From Paracoccus saliphilus (GTDB lineage: Bacteria > Pseudomonadota > Alphaproteobacteria > Rhodobacterales > Rhodobacteraceae), in NCBI GenBank assembly GCA_003255745.1, contig KZ836040.1, positions 191,748-255,747 of the forward strand: a stretch of DNA of 64,000 bases, in the 5' to 3' direction. Numbering within the stretch: the stretch's first letter is position 1; every line of letters starts with the position of its first letter. A program made the position numbers and the translations under genes. The notes beneath the pieces are model-generated. The model was not told the DNA's origin. It was given only the letters and a program-made list of their open reading frames with translations, and ran no database searches. This document shows, in pieces, positions 11,802-20,921 of the stretch.

Positions 11802-13133
11802 TCAGGGGCAGAAAAGATCGTTCGTGAGCCCGAAAACCATCAGTGTCAGCACCGCCGCCATGCCAAGCGTCGTCAGCAGGTTCAGCACCCGGTCCGACGG
11901 CGGGCGCCCGCTGATTGCCTCGTAGGTATAGAACATCAGGTGCCCGCCATCCAGAACGGGAATCGGCAGCAGGTTCAGGAACCCGATGGCCGCCGACAGG
12001 ACCGCGATCCACCACAGGAAATTCGCGCCCCCCGCGCTGGCGGCCTGGCCGGTGCTTTCGGCGATGCTGATCGCGCCGCCCAGGTTGCAGGTGCCGATCT
12101 GGCCCGAGATCATCGCCCATATCCCGGTCAGGGACGAGGTGATGATCCCCCAGGTCTGGCGCGCGCCAATGGCCAGCGCCTCCAGGGGACCTGCGCGGCG
12201 GGTCTCGGGGGCAAAAAAGCTGTCGCCGCCGGTGACGCCGATCATCCAGCGCTGTTCGAACCCGCCTTCTGCCACGGGCAGGTCGGACAGCTTGGGGCGC
12301 AGCGTCACGTCCAGTTCGCCCGCACCCGGGCGCCACAGGCGCAGGGCCAGCGGTTCCCCTTTTGCCGCCTCGACGGCCTCGCGCATCTGGGTAAAGCGGG
12401 TGACGGGGCGGCCGTCGATGGCCAGGACCACGTCGCCCGCGCGCAATCCGGCCTCGGCCGCGGCACTGCGGGGCGCCACGCCTGACACCCGTGCGGGCAT
12501 GGGGTCGGGACCGATCACCGTCAGTTCCGTCCCCTGCCGTTCGACCCGCCACTGCTGCTGGGCTGCCACCGGCAGCTCCTCGGCCGCGCTGGACAGGTCG
12601 CGCCACTCTGCGACGGGCAGGTCGCCAACACCCAGAATGCGGTCGCCGGGCTGCAGCTGGTTCTGGATCCCCGGCGGCGCTTCGGCCACGCGTCCGACCC
12701 GCACCTCGTCCGCGACGATGCCCTGCACGATGGCGAATCCGCCAAAGATCAGGATCGACAGGACAAAGTTGAAGACCGGCCCCGCCAGCAGCGTGGCGAA
12801 CCGCGCCCAAAGCGGCGCGCCCTGCAAGGTCTGGCGGCGCAGGGCAGGATCGACCGTCCGCCCCGGCCCGGCGCTGGCCGCGTTGTCATCACCCAGAAAC
12901 CGCACATAGCCGCCAAGCGGCACGGCGGCCACCTGCCACACCGTGCCCCGCCGGTCGCGGCGGGACATCAGGCGCGGACCGAACCCCACCGAAAACACCT
13001 CGGCCCGGATGCCGGACCAGCGGCCGACGATGTAATGCCCGTATTCGTGAACCGTCACGATCACCGCCAGCGCGACCACAAAGGCTGCCAGCGTCCAGAG
13101 CGTGCTGCCCGTCTGCAGGATCAGGTCGGTCAT
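11802..13133 (-). CDS. rseP: RIP metalloprotease RseP (site-2 protease, M50)
   Basis: A 443-residue inner-membrane zinc protease. HEYGH at residues 29-33 lies in the first transmembrane helix, two PDZ domains fill the periplasmic middle, and the second zinc-ligand motif LPIPVLDGGH lies near the C-terminus, followed by two membrane helices. It cleaves anti-sigma factors and signal-peptide remnants within the membrane. The ATG at 13133 forms an ATGA overlap with the dxr stop and is preferred to an upstream in-frame start. Confidence 0.95.
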   Translation of the reverse strand: MTDLILQTGSTLWTLAAFVVALAVIVTVHEYGHYIVGRWSGIRAEVFSVGFGPRLMSRRDRRGTVWQVAAVPLGGYVRFLGDDNAASAGPGRTVDPALRRQTLQGAPLWARFATLLAGPVFNFVLSILIFGGFAIVQGIVADEVRVGRVAEAPPGIQNQLQPGDRILGVGDLPVAEWRDLSSAAEELPVAAQQQWRVERQGTELTVIGPDPMPARVSGVAPRSAAAEAGLRAGDVVLAIDGRPVTRFTQMREAVEAAKGEPLALRLWRPGAGELDVTLRPKLSDLPVAEGGFEQRWMIGVTGGDSFFAPETRRAGPLEALAIGARQTWGIITSSLTGIWAMISGQIGTCNLGGAISIAESTGQAASAGGANFLWWIAVLSAAIGFLNLLPIPVLDGGHLMFYTYEAISGRPPSDRVLNLLTTLGMAAVLTLMVFGLTNDLFCP

Positions 13134-14287
13134 GCGGCGGCCTTTCGTCGTGCCCGGCCGTCCCAATGCAGGACGGCCTCCAGGCTGTCGGGATCGGCAC
13201 CGAAGTCGTTCTCGGCGGACAGGTCTGCCAGCACCGCCTCGACCCTCGGCGCCATGTCGGTAAAACGGATGCGCCCCCCAATGAAATCGTCCAGCGCCTG
13301 TTCCTTGGCGGCGTTGAAAACCGCGCCGGCCGCGCCGCCCGCTGCCATCACCTCGCGCGCCAGGCGCAGGGCAGGCCAGCGAGTTTCATCGGGGGCACGG
13401 AAGGTCAGGGTGCCAATCGCGGCCAGGTCCAGCGCCTGCACGGGCAGCGGGCGGCGGTCGGGCCAGTGCAGCGCATAGCCGATGGCGTGGCGCATGTCGG
13501 GCGCGCCCAGATGCGCGATGCTGCCACCGTCATGATGCGTGACCATCGCATGGATGATCGATTCAGGGTGGACCAGCACCTTGATGCGGTCAGGCCCCAG
13601 GCCAAAGAACTCCTTGGCCTCGATCACCTCCATTGCCTTGTTGAACATCGAGGCGCTGTCGATGGTGATGCGCTGACCCATCGCCCAGTTCGGATGGGTC
13701 GAAGCCTCGGCCACCGTGGCCGCCGCCAGCCGCTCCAGCGGCCAGTCGCGGAAGGCCCCGCCCGAGGCGGTAATGGTGACATCCTTGACGGAATCGAGGT
13801 TCTCCGCACCAAGTGCCTGAAAAATGGCGGAATGCTCGCTGTCCACCGGCAGGATGGTGGTGCCGGCGGCCTTGCCCGTGCGGCGCAGCAGCGCGCCCGC
13901 GCAGACCAGGGATTCCTTGTTGGCCAAGGCCAGGACTCCGCCCTGCGACAGCGCCGCCAAGCCGGGGGCAAGTCCCGCCGCGCCGACGATGGCCGACAGG
14001 GTCCAGTCGGCGCGACGGCCGGCGGCCTCGACCAGCGCGGCCTCGCCCGCCGCAGCCTCGACGCCACTGCCCTCCAGGGCTGCGCGCAGATCATCCAGCA
14101 ATTCCTCATGCGCGGTGACGGCGATTTCGGCCTGCAACTCTCGCGCCATTCCTGCCAGCCGCGCGATGTTGCGCCCACCGGTCAGCGCCACGACGTCATA
14201 AGCCGCAGCCCCGCCGCCATGCCGGATCAGGTCAACGCCATTCGCGCCGACCGACCCGGTCGCGCCAAAGATCGAGATCCGTCTCAT
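13130..14287 (-). CDS. dxr: 1-deoxy-D-xylulose 5-phosphate reductoisomerase
   Basis: A 385-residue enzyme of the MEP isoprenoid pathway that converts DXP to MEP with NADPH. It has the N-terminal dinucleotide-binding GATGSVG, the substrate and metal residues in SEHSAIFQAL, the flexible-loop block SGGAFRDWP and HPNWAMGQRITIDSASMFNKAMEVIEA. It lies between cdsA (3-base gap) and rseP. Size is normal. Confidence 0.97.
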   Translation of the reverse strand: MRRISIFGATGSVGANGVDLIRHGGGAAAYDVVALTGGRNIARLAGMARELQAEIAVTAHEELLDDLRAALEGSGVEAAAGEAALVEAAGRRADWTLSAIVGAAGLAPGLAALSQGGVLALANKESLVCAGALLRRTGKAAGTTILPVDSEHSAIFQALGAENLDSVKDVTITASGGAFRDWPLERLAAATVAEASTHPNWAMGQRITIDSASMFNKAMEVIEAKEFFGLGPDRIKVLVHPESIIHAMVTHHDGGSIAHLGAPDMRHAIGYALHWPDRRPLPVQALDLAAIGTLTFRAPDETRWPALRLAREVMAAGGAAGAVFNAAKEQALDDFIGGRIRFTDMAPRVEAVLADLSAENDFGADPDSLEAVLHWDGRARRKAAA

Positions 14288-14290
14288 CCG

Positions 14291-15130
14291 TCAGTTCACC
14301 ACGGGCAGGCTGGTCAGAAGGCCGATCATCATCGTTGCCAGAACGGCGCCCGTCACTGCGTCAAATCGATCCATGAAGCCGCCATGACCGGGGATCAGGT
14401 TCGAGCTGTCCTTGACCCCGGCGCGCCGCTTGAGCCAGCTTTCCGCAATGTCGCCCATCTGCCCCGCAAAGCACACAAGAGGCGAAACCCAGATCAGCAT
14501 TGGGTCCCCGATGCCCACGCCCCACAGCACCGCGCCCAGAATGCAGGCCCCGATCCAGCCGGCAATCGTGCCGGACCACGTCTTCTTGGGGCTGACCGCC
14601 GGCCAGAACTTGGGTCCGCCGATCACCCGGCCAAAGAAATAGCCGGCCGTGTCCGAGATCATGATCACGCCCATCAGCCACAAGACGAAGTTCAGGCCAT
14701 AATTTTCCCGAAAGCCCACAAGGCCAAAGGCGACCAGCAGGATCGCCGCGCCGAAAATCGCATAGGTCAGCCGGTCGTGTCGCGCCGCGCCGGGCAGGCC
14801 CAGGATGATCGGCACCAGCAACGCCAGCCATGCCAGGGGCAGTCCGGTCAGGGCCACGGCCTGGGACACGCCCGCGATGGCCGCAAGCGCGATGGGGCGG
14901 CTGCGGCCGAACAGCGTGACGTGGCGGGCCGGACGCCGCCAGCCGGTCATCGCCGCAAGCTCCCAGAAGGTGACTGCGGAAATGACCGCCATGCCCAGCC
15001 TCAGCCAGGCGCCCTGCGCCAGCGCCAGCAGCAACCCGATCGCCAGCAGCACCAGGGTCGAGGCGACCCGCCGGGACAGGTCGCCCCATTTGCCCGGCGG
15101 ACCGGCCTTTTTGGCAGCCTGCGCCGTCAT
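14291..15130 (-). CDS. cdsA: Phosphatidate cytidylyltransferase (CDP-diglyceride synthase)
   Basis: A 279-residue polytopic membrane enzyme making CDP-diacylglycerol from phosphatidate and CTP. The C-terminal family signature is present as SWLKRRAGVKDSSNLIPGHGG then MDRFD, with about eight hydrophobic helices before and around it. The ATG at 15130 overlaps the uppS stop as ATGA, which argues against the longer reading from 15208. It is part of the frr-uppS-cdsA-dxr-rseP operon. Confidence 0.95.
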   Translation of the reverse strand: MTAQAAKKAGPPGKWGDLSRRVASTLVLLAIGLLLALAQGAWLRLGMAVISAVTFWELAAMTGWRRPARHVTLFGRSRPIALAAIAGVSQAVALTGLPLAWLALLVPIILGLPGAARHDRLTYAIFGAAILLVAFGLVGFRENYGLNFVLWLMGVIMISDTAGYFFGRVIGGPKFWPAVSPKKTWSGTIAGWIGACILGAVLWGVGIGDPMLIWVSPLVCFAGQMGDIAESWLKRRAGVKDSSNLIPGHGGFMDRFDAVTGAVLATMMIGLLTSLPVVN

Positions 15131-15864
15131 GTGCCGCCAAAGCGCCGTTCGCGCAGGCCATAACGGTCCAGGATCGCGGCCAGATGCGCGGGGGTAAAGT
15201 CGGGCCACAGCGTCGGCGTGAATTCATATTCCGCGTAAGCCGCCTGCCAAGGCAGAAAGTTCGAGGTCCGCGTTTCGCCCGAGGTGCGGATCACCAGGTC
15301 GGGGTCGGGCTGGCCGGCGGTGTCCATGCAATCGGCCAGGTCGGCTTCGGTCGGCTTGACGATCTGCCCTTCGGCGATCTTCTGCGCCAACCGGGTCGAG
15401 GCGCGTACCAGCTCGTCCCGCCCGCCATAGTTGATCGCCACCGTCAGGTTCAGCCGCGTGTTTCCAGCCGTGCGCGCCTCGATCGAGGCCATCAGGTCCT
15501 GCAGCTTTCGGTCCAGCCGTTCGCGCCCGCCGATGAAGCGCATCCGCACGCCTTCGGCGGACATGCCCTCGGCTTCGCGCTCGATATAACGGCGGAAGAT
15601 CTTCATCAGGCCCAGCACCTCTTCGGACGAGCGCTTCCAGTTCTCGGTCGAGAAGGCATAGACCGTCAGCCAGTCCACGCCCAGGTCGGGACAGGCGCGG
15701 ACGATCTGCTTGACGCGTTCGGCACCGCGCCGGTGGCCGACAAGGCGCGGCCAACTGCGTTCAGTGGCCCACCGGCCGTTTCCGTCCATGATGATGGCGA
15801 CGTGGCGAGGACGGCCCGTGCCCCCCGCCGCCGCCGCGTTCGCTGCGCCCCGTGCGAATGCCAT
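15127..15864 (-). CDS. uppS: Isoprenyl transferase (undecaprenyl diphosphate synthase)
   Basis: A 245-residue cis-prenyltransferase that makes the lipid carrier for peptidoglycan. Conserved regions are visible: HVAIIMDGNGRWA with the catalytic Asp, GHRRGAERV, YAFSTENWKRSSEEV, the basic IRTSGETRTSNFLPWQ and the terminal LWPDF. It follows frr by 7 bases. The first about 18 residues are Ala/Gly-rich and variable, so the start could be slightly downstream. Confidence 0.96.
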   Translation of the reverse strand: MAFARGAANAAAAGGTGRPRHVAIIMDGNGRWATERSWPRLVGHRRGAERVKQIVRACPDLGVDWLTVYAFSTENWKRSSEEVLGLMKIFRRYIEREAEGMSAEGVRMRFIGGRERLDRKLQDLMASIEARTAGNTRLNLTVAINYGGRDELVRASTRLAQKIAEGQIVKPTEADLADCMDTAGQPDPDLVIRTSGETRTSNFLPWQAAYAEYEFTPTLWPDFTPAHLAAILDRYGLRERRFGGT

Positions 15865-15871
15865 GATGGTG

Positions 15872-16435
15872 TCAGACCTGCATGATCTCGGCCTGCTTGG
15901 CCGTCAGTGCCTCGTCCACCGAGGCGATCATGCGATCGGTCAGGGTCTGGATCTCGGATTCCCAGAACTTCTGGTCGTCCTCGGGCATGCCGTTCGACTT
16001 GCCCTTCTTGACCTGATCCATGCCGTCGCGCCGCACGTTGCGGATCGAGACACGGGCATGTTCGGCATATTGCGCGGCGACCTTGGTCAGCTCGCGGCGG
16101 CGTTCCTCGTTCAATTCGGGGATCGGCAGCATGATGATGGTGCCGTTGGTCTGCGGGTTGATGCCCAGGCCGCTTTCGCGCAGCGCCTTTTCAACCTTGC
16201 CGACCATGCCCTTGTCCCAGATGTTGATGGTGACCATGCGCGGCTCGGGCACGTTGACCGTGCCCAGCTGGTTGATCGGGGTCATCTGTCCGTAGGCGTC
16301 CACCTGCACGGGATCGATCATGGAGGCCGAGGCGCGGCCGGTCCGCAGGCTGGCGAATTCGCCCCGCAGACTGTCCATCGCGCCCTTCATCCGCCGTTCC
16401 AGATCGTCAATGTCGATTTCGATGTCCTCAGCCAT
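15872..16435 (-). CDS. frr: Ribosome recycling factor
   Basis: A 187-residue RRF with the expected segments [51 protein letters not shown] and [13 protein letters not shown]. It splits post-termination ribosomes with EF-G. The ATG at 16435 (MAEDIEID) gives normal length; the longer in-frame extension to 16513 is non-conserved. Confidence 0.98.
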   Translation of the reverse strand: MAEDIEIDIDDLERRMKGAMDSLRGEFASLRTGRASASMIDPVQVDAYGQMTPINQLGTVNVPEPRMVTINIWDKGMVGKVEKALRESGLGINPQTNGTIIMLPIPELNEERRRELTKVAAQYAEHARVSIRNVRRDGMDQVKKGKSNGMPEDDQKFWESEIQTLTDRMIASVDEALTAKQAEIMQV

Positions 16436-16516
16436 GTCCGACTGCCTCTGCTTTGGATTTTTTCCGCTTGTAACCGCAATGGTCAGGGTTGGCAAAGCCT
16501 TTGCCCCACGCATTTG

Positions 16517-17317
16517 TCAGCTGCCCCTGCCCGGATCGCGCGCCCGTTCCTGCGCGGCCAGCCGGGCCTCGATCGCCGTCAGCCGCTCCAGCACCTGGTC
16601 GCGATAGGCGGCGGTGGCGGCGGTTTCCTCCTCCTGGTGGGCCTCCTGCATCGAGTTCACGATCAGGCCAACGACCAGGTTCATCACCGCAAAGGTCGTC
16701 ACCAGGATAAAGGGGATGAAGAACATCCAGGCCAGCGGATAAGCCTCCATCACCGGGCGGACGATCCCCATCGACCAGCTTTCCAGCGTCATGATCTGGA
16801 ACAGCGAATAGGCCGAATTGCCCAGGTCGCCGAACCAGTCGGGAAAGGACCCGGCAAACAGCTTGGTCGCCATGACCGCGAAGATGTAGAAAATGATCCC
16901 CATCAGCAGGAAGACGCTGGCCATGCCCGGCAGCGCCGACAGGAACCCCTCCACCACCCGCCGCAGGCGCGGTGTGACCGAGATGATGCGCAGCAGCCGC
17001 AGGATCCGCAGCGCGCGCAGAACCGACAGGCCCTGCGTCGCCGGCACCAGCGCGATGCCCACCACCGCGAAATCGAACACGTTCCAGCCGTCACGGAAAA
17101 AGCGCAGGCCCTGGGCGTAGATCTTCAGCCCGATCTCGATCACGAAGATCGACAGGCAGAGCCTGTCCAGCGTCAGGATCAGCGGCCCGGCCGCCGCCAT
17201 GATCCGGGCCGAGGTTTCCAGGCCCAGGATCAGCGCATTGAAGATGATGACGCCGGTGATGAACCACTGCACCTTGCGGTGATGGACAAAGGCGTCGGCG
17301 CGCGCACGCAGCGTCAT
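16517..17317 (-). CDS. Bacterial voltage-gated sodium channel (BacNav-type ion transporter)
   Basis: A 266-residue, six-transmembrane, one-domain channel. S4 holds four arginines every third residue (R101, R104, R107, R110), and the pore loop carries the selectivity filter TLESWSM at residues 177-183, which as I recall is identical to the sodium-selective NavAb filter. S6 (FILVTTFAVMNLVVGLIVNSM) is followed by a Glu-rich neck and a C-terminal helix suited to a tetrameric coiled-coil. It lies 10 bases downstream of pyrH and upstream of frr, an unusual position. It is probably a homotetramer. Confidence 0.93.
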   Translation of the reverse strand: MTLRARADAFVHHRKVQWFITGVIIFNALILGLETSARIMAAAGPLILTLDRLCLSIFVIEIGLKIYAQGLRFFRDGWNVFDFAVVGIALVPATQGLSVLRALRILRLLRIISVTPRLRRVVEGFLSALPGMASVFLLMGIIFYIFAVMATKLFAGSFPDWFGDLGNSAYSLFQIMTLESWSMGIVRPVMEAYPLAWMFFIPFILVTTFAVMNLVVGLIVNSMQEAHQEEETAATAAYRDQVLERLTAIEARLAAQERARDPGRGS

Positions 17318-17327
17318 GGCGTCAGGA

Positions 17328-18053
17328 TCAGTTGTGCACGCGGGTATAGGTGCCGCGCCCTTCCAGGATGGACCTGAAACCGCCCGGCGCGTCCAGCGAA
17401 AAGACGATGATCGGCAGCTTGTTGTCGCGCGCCAAAGCGATGGCCGACGCGTCCATCACGCCCAGGTGCTTTTGCAGCACCTCGTCATAGCTGACCTCGC
17501 CATAGCGTTTCGCGTCCGCATGCTTGACCGGGTCCTTGTCATAGACGCCGTCGACCTTGGTGCCCTTGAAGATCGCCTCGCAGTTCATTTCCGAGGCGCG
17601 CAGCGTCGCCGCGGTGTCGGTGGTGAAATACGGGTTCCCGGTGCCGGCGGCAAAGATCACGATCCGCTTCTTTTCCAGATGGCGGATGGCGCGGCGGCGG
17701 ATATAGGGCTCGCAGACCTCATCCATGCGGATCGCGCTGATCACGCGGCAGTGCAGGCCGCGCGCCTCCAGCGACGACTGCATCGCCAGCGCGTTCATGA
17801 CGGTCGCCAGCATCCCCATGTAGTCGGCCGTGGTCCGCTCCATCCCCTGGGCGCTGCCCTGAAGCCCGCGGAAGATGTTGCCGCCGCCGATCACCATGCA
17901 GACCTCGACGCCCATGGCCTGCACGGCCTCGACCTCGTTGGCGATGCGGGCGACGGTGGGCGGGTGCAGGCCATAGCCCTGGTCGCCCATCAGCGCCTCG
18001 CCCGAGATTTTCAGCATCACGCGGCCATATTGCTTCGGGGTCTCGGTTGTCAT
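17328..18053 (-). CDS. pyrH: UMP kinase
   Basis: A 241-residue amino-acid-kinase-fold enzyme making UDP from [16 protein letters not shown] at the N-terminus, [10 protein letters not shown], and [20 protein letters not shown] with [11 protein letters not shown] are the diagnostic nucleotide- and phosphate-binding segments. It is the first gene of the long minus-strand operon and diverges from miaA across an 81-base gap, where its promoter should lie. Confidence 0.98.
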   Translation of the reverse strand: MTTETPKQYGRVMLKISGEALMGDQGYGLHPPTVARIANEVEAVQAMGVEVCMVIGGGNIFRGLQGSAQGMERTTADYMGMLATVMNALAMQSSLEARGLHCRVISAIRMDEVCEPYIRRRAIRHLEKKRIVIFAAGTGNPYFTTDTAATLRASEMNCEAIFKGTKVDGVYDKDPVKHADAKRYGEVSYDEVLQKHLGVMDASAIALARDNKLPIIVFSLDAPGGFRSILEGRGTYTRVHN

Positions 18054-18134
18054 CGGGGGCTCCTGTCGCCGGTCGCTTTCATCGCGCCGTTAAATGTCGC
18101 AAAAGGGCCGCGGGATCAACTGCCCGGATCGGCC

Positions 18135-19034
18135 ATGCGCGACCCTGACCTGACACAGATCGATGCCTCGCGCCACCTGCTGATCGCAGGGCCGACGGCC
18201 AGCGGCAAATCGGCGCTGGCCCTGGCGGTGGCGCGCGCGCAGGGCGGGCTGGTGGTGAATGCCGATGCATTGCAGGTCTGGTCTTGCTGGCGGGTGCTGA
18301 CCGCCCGCCCCTCCCTGCAGGACGAGGCCGCGGCGCCGCACGCGCTTTATGGGCATGTGCCCCCCGGCACCGCCTATTCGGTCGGTGACTGGTTGCGGCA
18401 GGTCGGGGCGCTGATGGACCGGCGGCTGATCGTGGTCGGCGGCACGGGGCTTTACCTGACCGCGCTGACGCGGGGGCTGGCGCAGATCCCGCCCACGCCC
18501 CCTGCCCTGCGCGCCCTGGCCGATGCCCGCATCGCGGCGCCGGACGGGCTGGGCGCCCTGGTGGCGGAACTGGACCCGCAGACGCGCGCACAGATCGACC
18601 TTCGCAACCCGGTCCGGGTCCAGCGCGCATGGGAGGTGCTGCAGGCCACCGGCCGCGGCATCGCCGCCTGGCAGGCCGAGACGCCGCCGCCGCTGATCGC
18701 GCCGCAGAACTGTCAACGCATCCTGATCACCAGCGACCGCGACTGGCTGGCCGATCGCATCGCCCTGCGCTTCCGCGCGATGCTGGATCAGGGCGCGCTG
18801 GAGGAGGCGCGCGTGATGCTGCCCCGGTGGGACCCTGCCCAGCAATGGGCCAAGGCGATCGGCGCGCCTGAACTGGTCGACCACCTGCGCGGCCACCTGA
18901 CCTTGGCCGAGGCAACCGAACGCGCGGTCATCGCCTCGCGGCAATACGCCAAGTCGCAGCGGATCTGGTTTCGGGGCCGGATGCGGGACTGGCGCATGTG
19001 GCGGGCCGGTCACGATGGCCTGAAACCTGCGTGA
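18135..19034 (+). CDS. miaA: tRNA dimethylallyltransferase
   Basis: A 299-residue enzyme that adds an isopentenyl group to A37 of tRNAs reading UNN codons. P-loop GPTASGKS at residues 19-26, VVGGTGLYL, and the tRNA-recognition region DLRNPVRVQRAWEV are present, with QYAKSQRIWFRGR at the C-terminus. The normally conserved 'NADSMQVY' reads NADALQVW and the following 'GT-A-KP' reads LTARPS. The start is the ATG at 18135; the frame is open much further upstream, but that part is the complement of pyrH. Confidence 0.93.
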   Translation: MRDPDLTQIDASRHLLIAGPTASGKSALALAVARAQGGLVVNADALQVWSCWRVLTARPSLQDEAAAPHALYGHVPPGTAYSVGDWLRQVGALMDRRLIVVGGTGLYLTALTRGLAQIPPTPPALRALADARIAAPDGLGALVAELDPQTRAQIDLRNPVRVQRAWEVLQATGRGIAAWQAETPPPLIAPQNCQRILITSDRDWLADRIALRFRAMLDQGALEEARVMLPRWDPAQQWAKAIGAPELVDHLRGHLTLAEATERAVIASRQYAKSQRIWFRGRMRDWRMWRAGHDGLKPA

Positions 19035-19121
19035 TCGCGGAAACCCGCAAGCCTTTGTTTGAGTTTTCGTGCAGGATCGGCGATAATCCGCCAATCGCTG
19101 TCGTCAACCGGGACAGGTCAG

Positions 19122-20159
19122 ATGTCGCTGTGGGATCATTCAAGCTGGAAGGGCGGATTTCTGTTCACACCGACGCGCCTCAGGCCGCAGGGTCGGGGTG
19201 TGAAGGGTCAGGGCGGCGACATCGACGTGACCGCTGCCCATGTCCCGGATGCAGGGACGCACGTTCCCCGCCACGACGAAAGCAAGGTCGCGCCGGTGCA
19301 GGCACGGATCGTGCTGCCGGATGCGATGGCGGTGCGGGTGGCTCCCGCCTCGCGCCGCTTTGCCCCTCGCACAGCCAGCCTGCGGCTTCTGCCGCTGGCG
19401 GCCTTTTCCTGGGGCAGCCGCAGCCTTCCCGCCCAGCCCCGCACCCGTCCCGAACATGTGCTGGTCTGGGTGACCGAAGGGGTGATGCGGCTGGATTTCC
19501 CCCGCCGCGGCGTGGTGATGGGGCCGGGTGACATCCGGTATATTCCGGCCGGCACCGCCTTTGCTGCCAAGCCGCAGCAGGGCGCACAGGGCCATGTCCT
19601 GCTGGTGTCGCCCGAACTGACGCCCGAGGTGGACCCGCCCCTGCCCACCACCGTGACGGCAGGTTGTGCGGGCAAGGGCGCGGCGGCGCTGTTGGGAACA
19701 CTGCGCGAGTTGGTGGAGGAGGCAACCAATGCCCCGGACCGCAAGGCGCTGAACTGCCACCTGAACCTGCTGTCCCTGCGCCTGACCCGGCTGGACCCGG
19801 CACGGGACCACCATCCCGCCGCGGGCCCGGCCTTACCCGACCGTTCGCTGGTCGAGCAGTTCCTGACCCTTGCGGCGGCAGAGTTGGGCAGCTGCCGGAC
19901 GCTGGCCGATCTGGCGCAGGACCTGGGCACGACGCTGACCCAGCTGGACCGCGCCTGTATCGAAACCAAGGGGCGTCGGGCGGTGGAACTGACGCATGAA
20001 CTGCGCCTGGAACGCGCGGCCGAGATGCTGCGCCACACCGACCGGACGCCCGCCCGCATCGCGCAGGAGCTGGGCTATGCCAGCCAGACCCACCTGACCC
20101 GCGCCTTCGTAGAGGCTACGGGCCGCACGCCCGAGGCATACCGCCTGCAGATGCGCTGA
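19122..20159 (+). CDS. AraC-type helix-turn-helix transcriptional regulator
   Basis: A 345-residue protein. The last about 100 residues form an AraC double HTH: SCRTLADLAQDLGTTLTQLDRAC, then ELTHELRLERAAEMLRHTDRTPARIAQELGYASQTHLTRAFVEATGRTPEAYR. The N-terminal half looks like a cupin-type sensor (GVMRLDFPRRGVVMGPGDIRYIPAGTAF). The start is uncertain: ATG 19122 is used, but a GTG at 19227 would remove 35 poorly conserved residues. The ligand and targets are unknown. It follows miaA by 87 bases. Confidence 0.85.
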   Translation: MSLWDHSSWKGGFLFTPTRLRPQGRGVKGQGGDIDVTAAHVPDAGTHVPRHDESKVAPVQARIVLPDAMAVRVAPASRRFAPRTASLRLLPLAAFSWGSRSLPAQPRTRPEHVLVWVTEGVMRLDFPRRGVVMGPGDIRYIPAGTAFAAKPQQGAQGHVLLVSPELTPEVDPPLPTTVTAGCAGKGAAALLGTLRELVEEATNAPDRKALNCHLNLLSLRLTRLDPARDHHPAAGPALPDRSLVEQFLTLAAAELGSCRTLADLAQDLGTTLTQLDRACIETKGRRAVELTHELRLERAAEMLRHTDRTPARIAQELGYASQTHLTRAFVEATGRTPEAYRLQMR

Positions 20160-20168
20160 GACTTGGGC

Positions 20169-20921
20169 TCAGTCCTCGGCTTCTGCCGACAGCGCCTCGC
20201 GTCCGCGAAAGCCGGTCGCCACGACGAATTTCTCGGACGAGTCGCTGCGGCTGGCCGGCGGCTTGACGTTTGCAACCTTGGTGAAGCTGCGCTTGAGCAT
20301 TGCCTGCATCTCTGTCTCGGCGCCCCCTGCCAGGACCTTGGCCACGAAGGTGCCGCCCGGTTCAAGGACGTCGAAGGCCAGCTGCGCCGCCGCCTCGACC
20401 AGGGCCACGATGCGGATGTGGTCGGTGCCCTTGTGACCCGATGAGGCCGCCGCCATGTCCGACATCACCACATCGGCCGGCCCGCCCAGCCATTCCTTGA
20501 CCTGCGCGTCGGCGCCTTCGGACAGGAAATCCAGCACGTGGATCTCGGCCCCCGGAATCGGATCGACTTCCTGCAGGTCCAGGCCAAGGACGCGGCCAAC
20601 CTTCTTGCCGGACTTCTCGCCCAAGGCATTCACGCGGGCAACGGCCACCTGGCACCAGCCGCCGGGCGCGCAGCCCAGGTCAACGACCCGCGCGCCGGGC
20701 ACCAGGAAGCGGTACTTGTCGTCCAATTCCAGGATCTTGTACGCCGCCCGCCCGCGATAGCCTTCACGTTTGGCCAGGGCCACATAGGGGTCGTTCAGCT
20801 GGCGTTCCAGCCACAGGGTCGAGGACAGCTTGCGCCCCTTTGCGCTTTTGACGCGCACCCTCAGATCACGCGCGCCGCGGCCGCTGGTCTTGCCGGCCCG
20901 GCTGGTCGGTTGTTTCGTCAT
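20169..20921 (-). CDS. rlmE: 23S rRNA (uridine(2552)-2'-O)-methyltransferase RlmE/FtsJ
   Basis: A 250-residue SAM-dependent methyltransferase. The SAM motif is [15 protein letters not shown]; the catalytic K-D-K-E set is visible in [26 protein letters not shown] and SSEKFVV. A basic 30-residue N-terminal extension precedes the core. It modifies the A-loop of 23S rRNA late in 50S assembly. The ATG shares one base with the ppx stop (TGATG). Confidence 0.96.
   Translation of the reverse strand: MTKQPTSRAGKTSGRGARDLRVRVKSAKGRKLSSTLWLERQLNDPYVALAKREGYRGRAAYKILELDDKYRFLVPGARVVDLGCAPGGWCQVAVARVNALGEKSGKKVGRVLGLDLQEVDPIPGAEIHVLDFLSEGADAQVKEWLGGPADVVMSDMAAASSGHKGTDHIRIVALVEAAAQLAFDVLEPGGTFVAKVLAGGAETEMQAMLKRSFTKVANVKPPASRSDSSEKFVVATGFRGREALSAEAED

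Noticed and set aside
11761..12909. Long open frames opposite rseP, dxr and bamA on the plus strand and in other frames.
   Set aside because: They are shadows caused by high GC and codon bias of the real genes; their translations are Arg/Pro/Ala-rich and lack domains.
17316..18134. Long in-frame upstream extension of miaA across pyrH.
   Set aside because: It is the antisense of pyrH and not conserved; a normal MiaA start with P-loop spacing exists at 18135.
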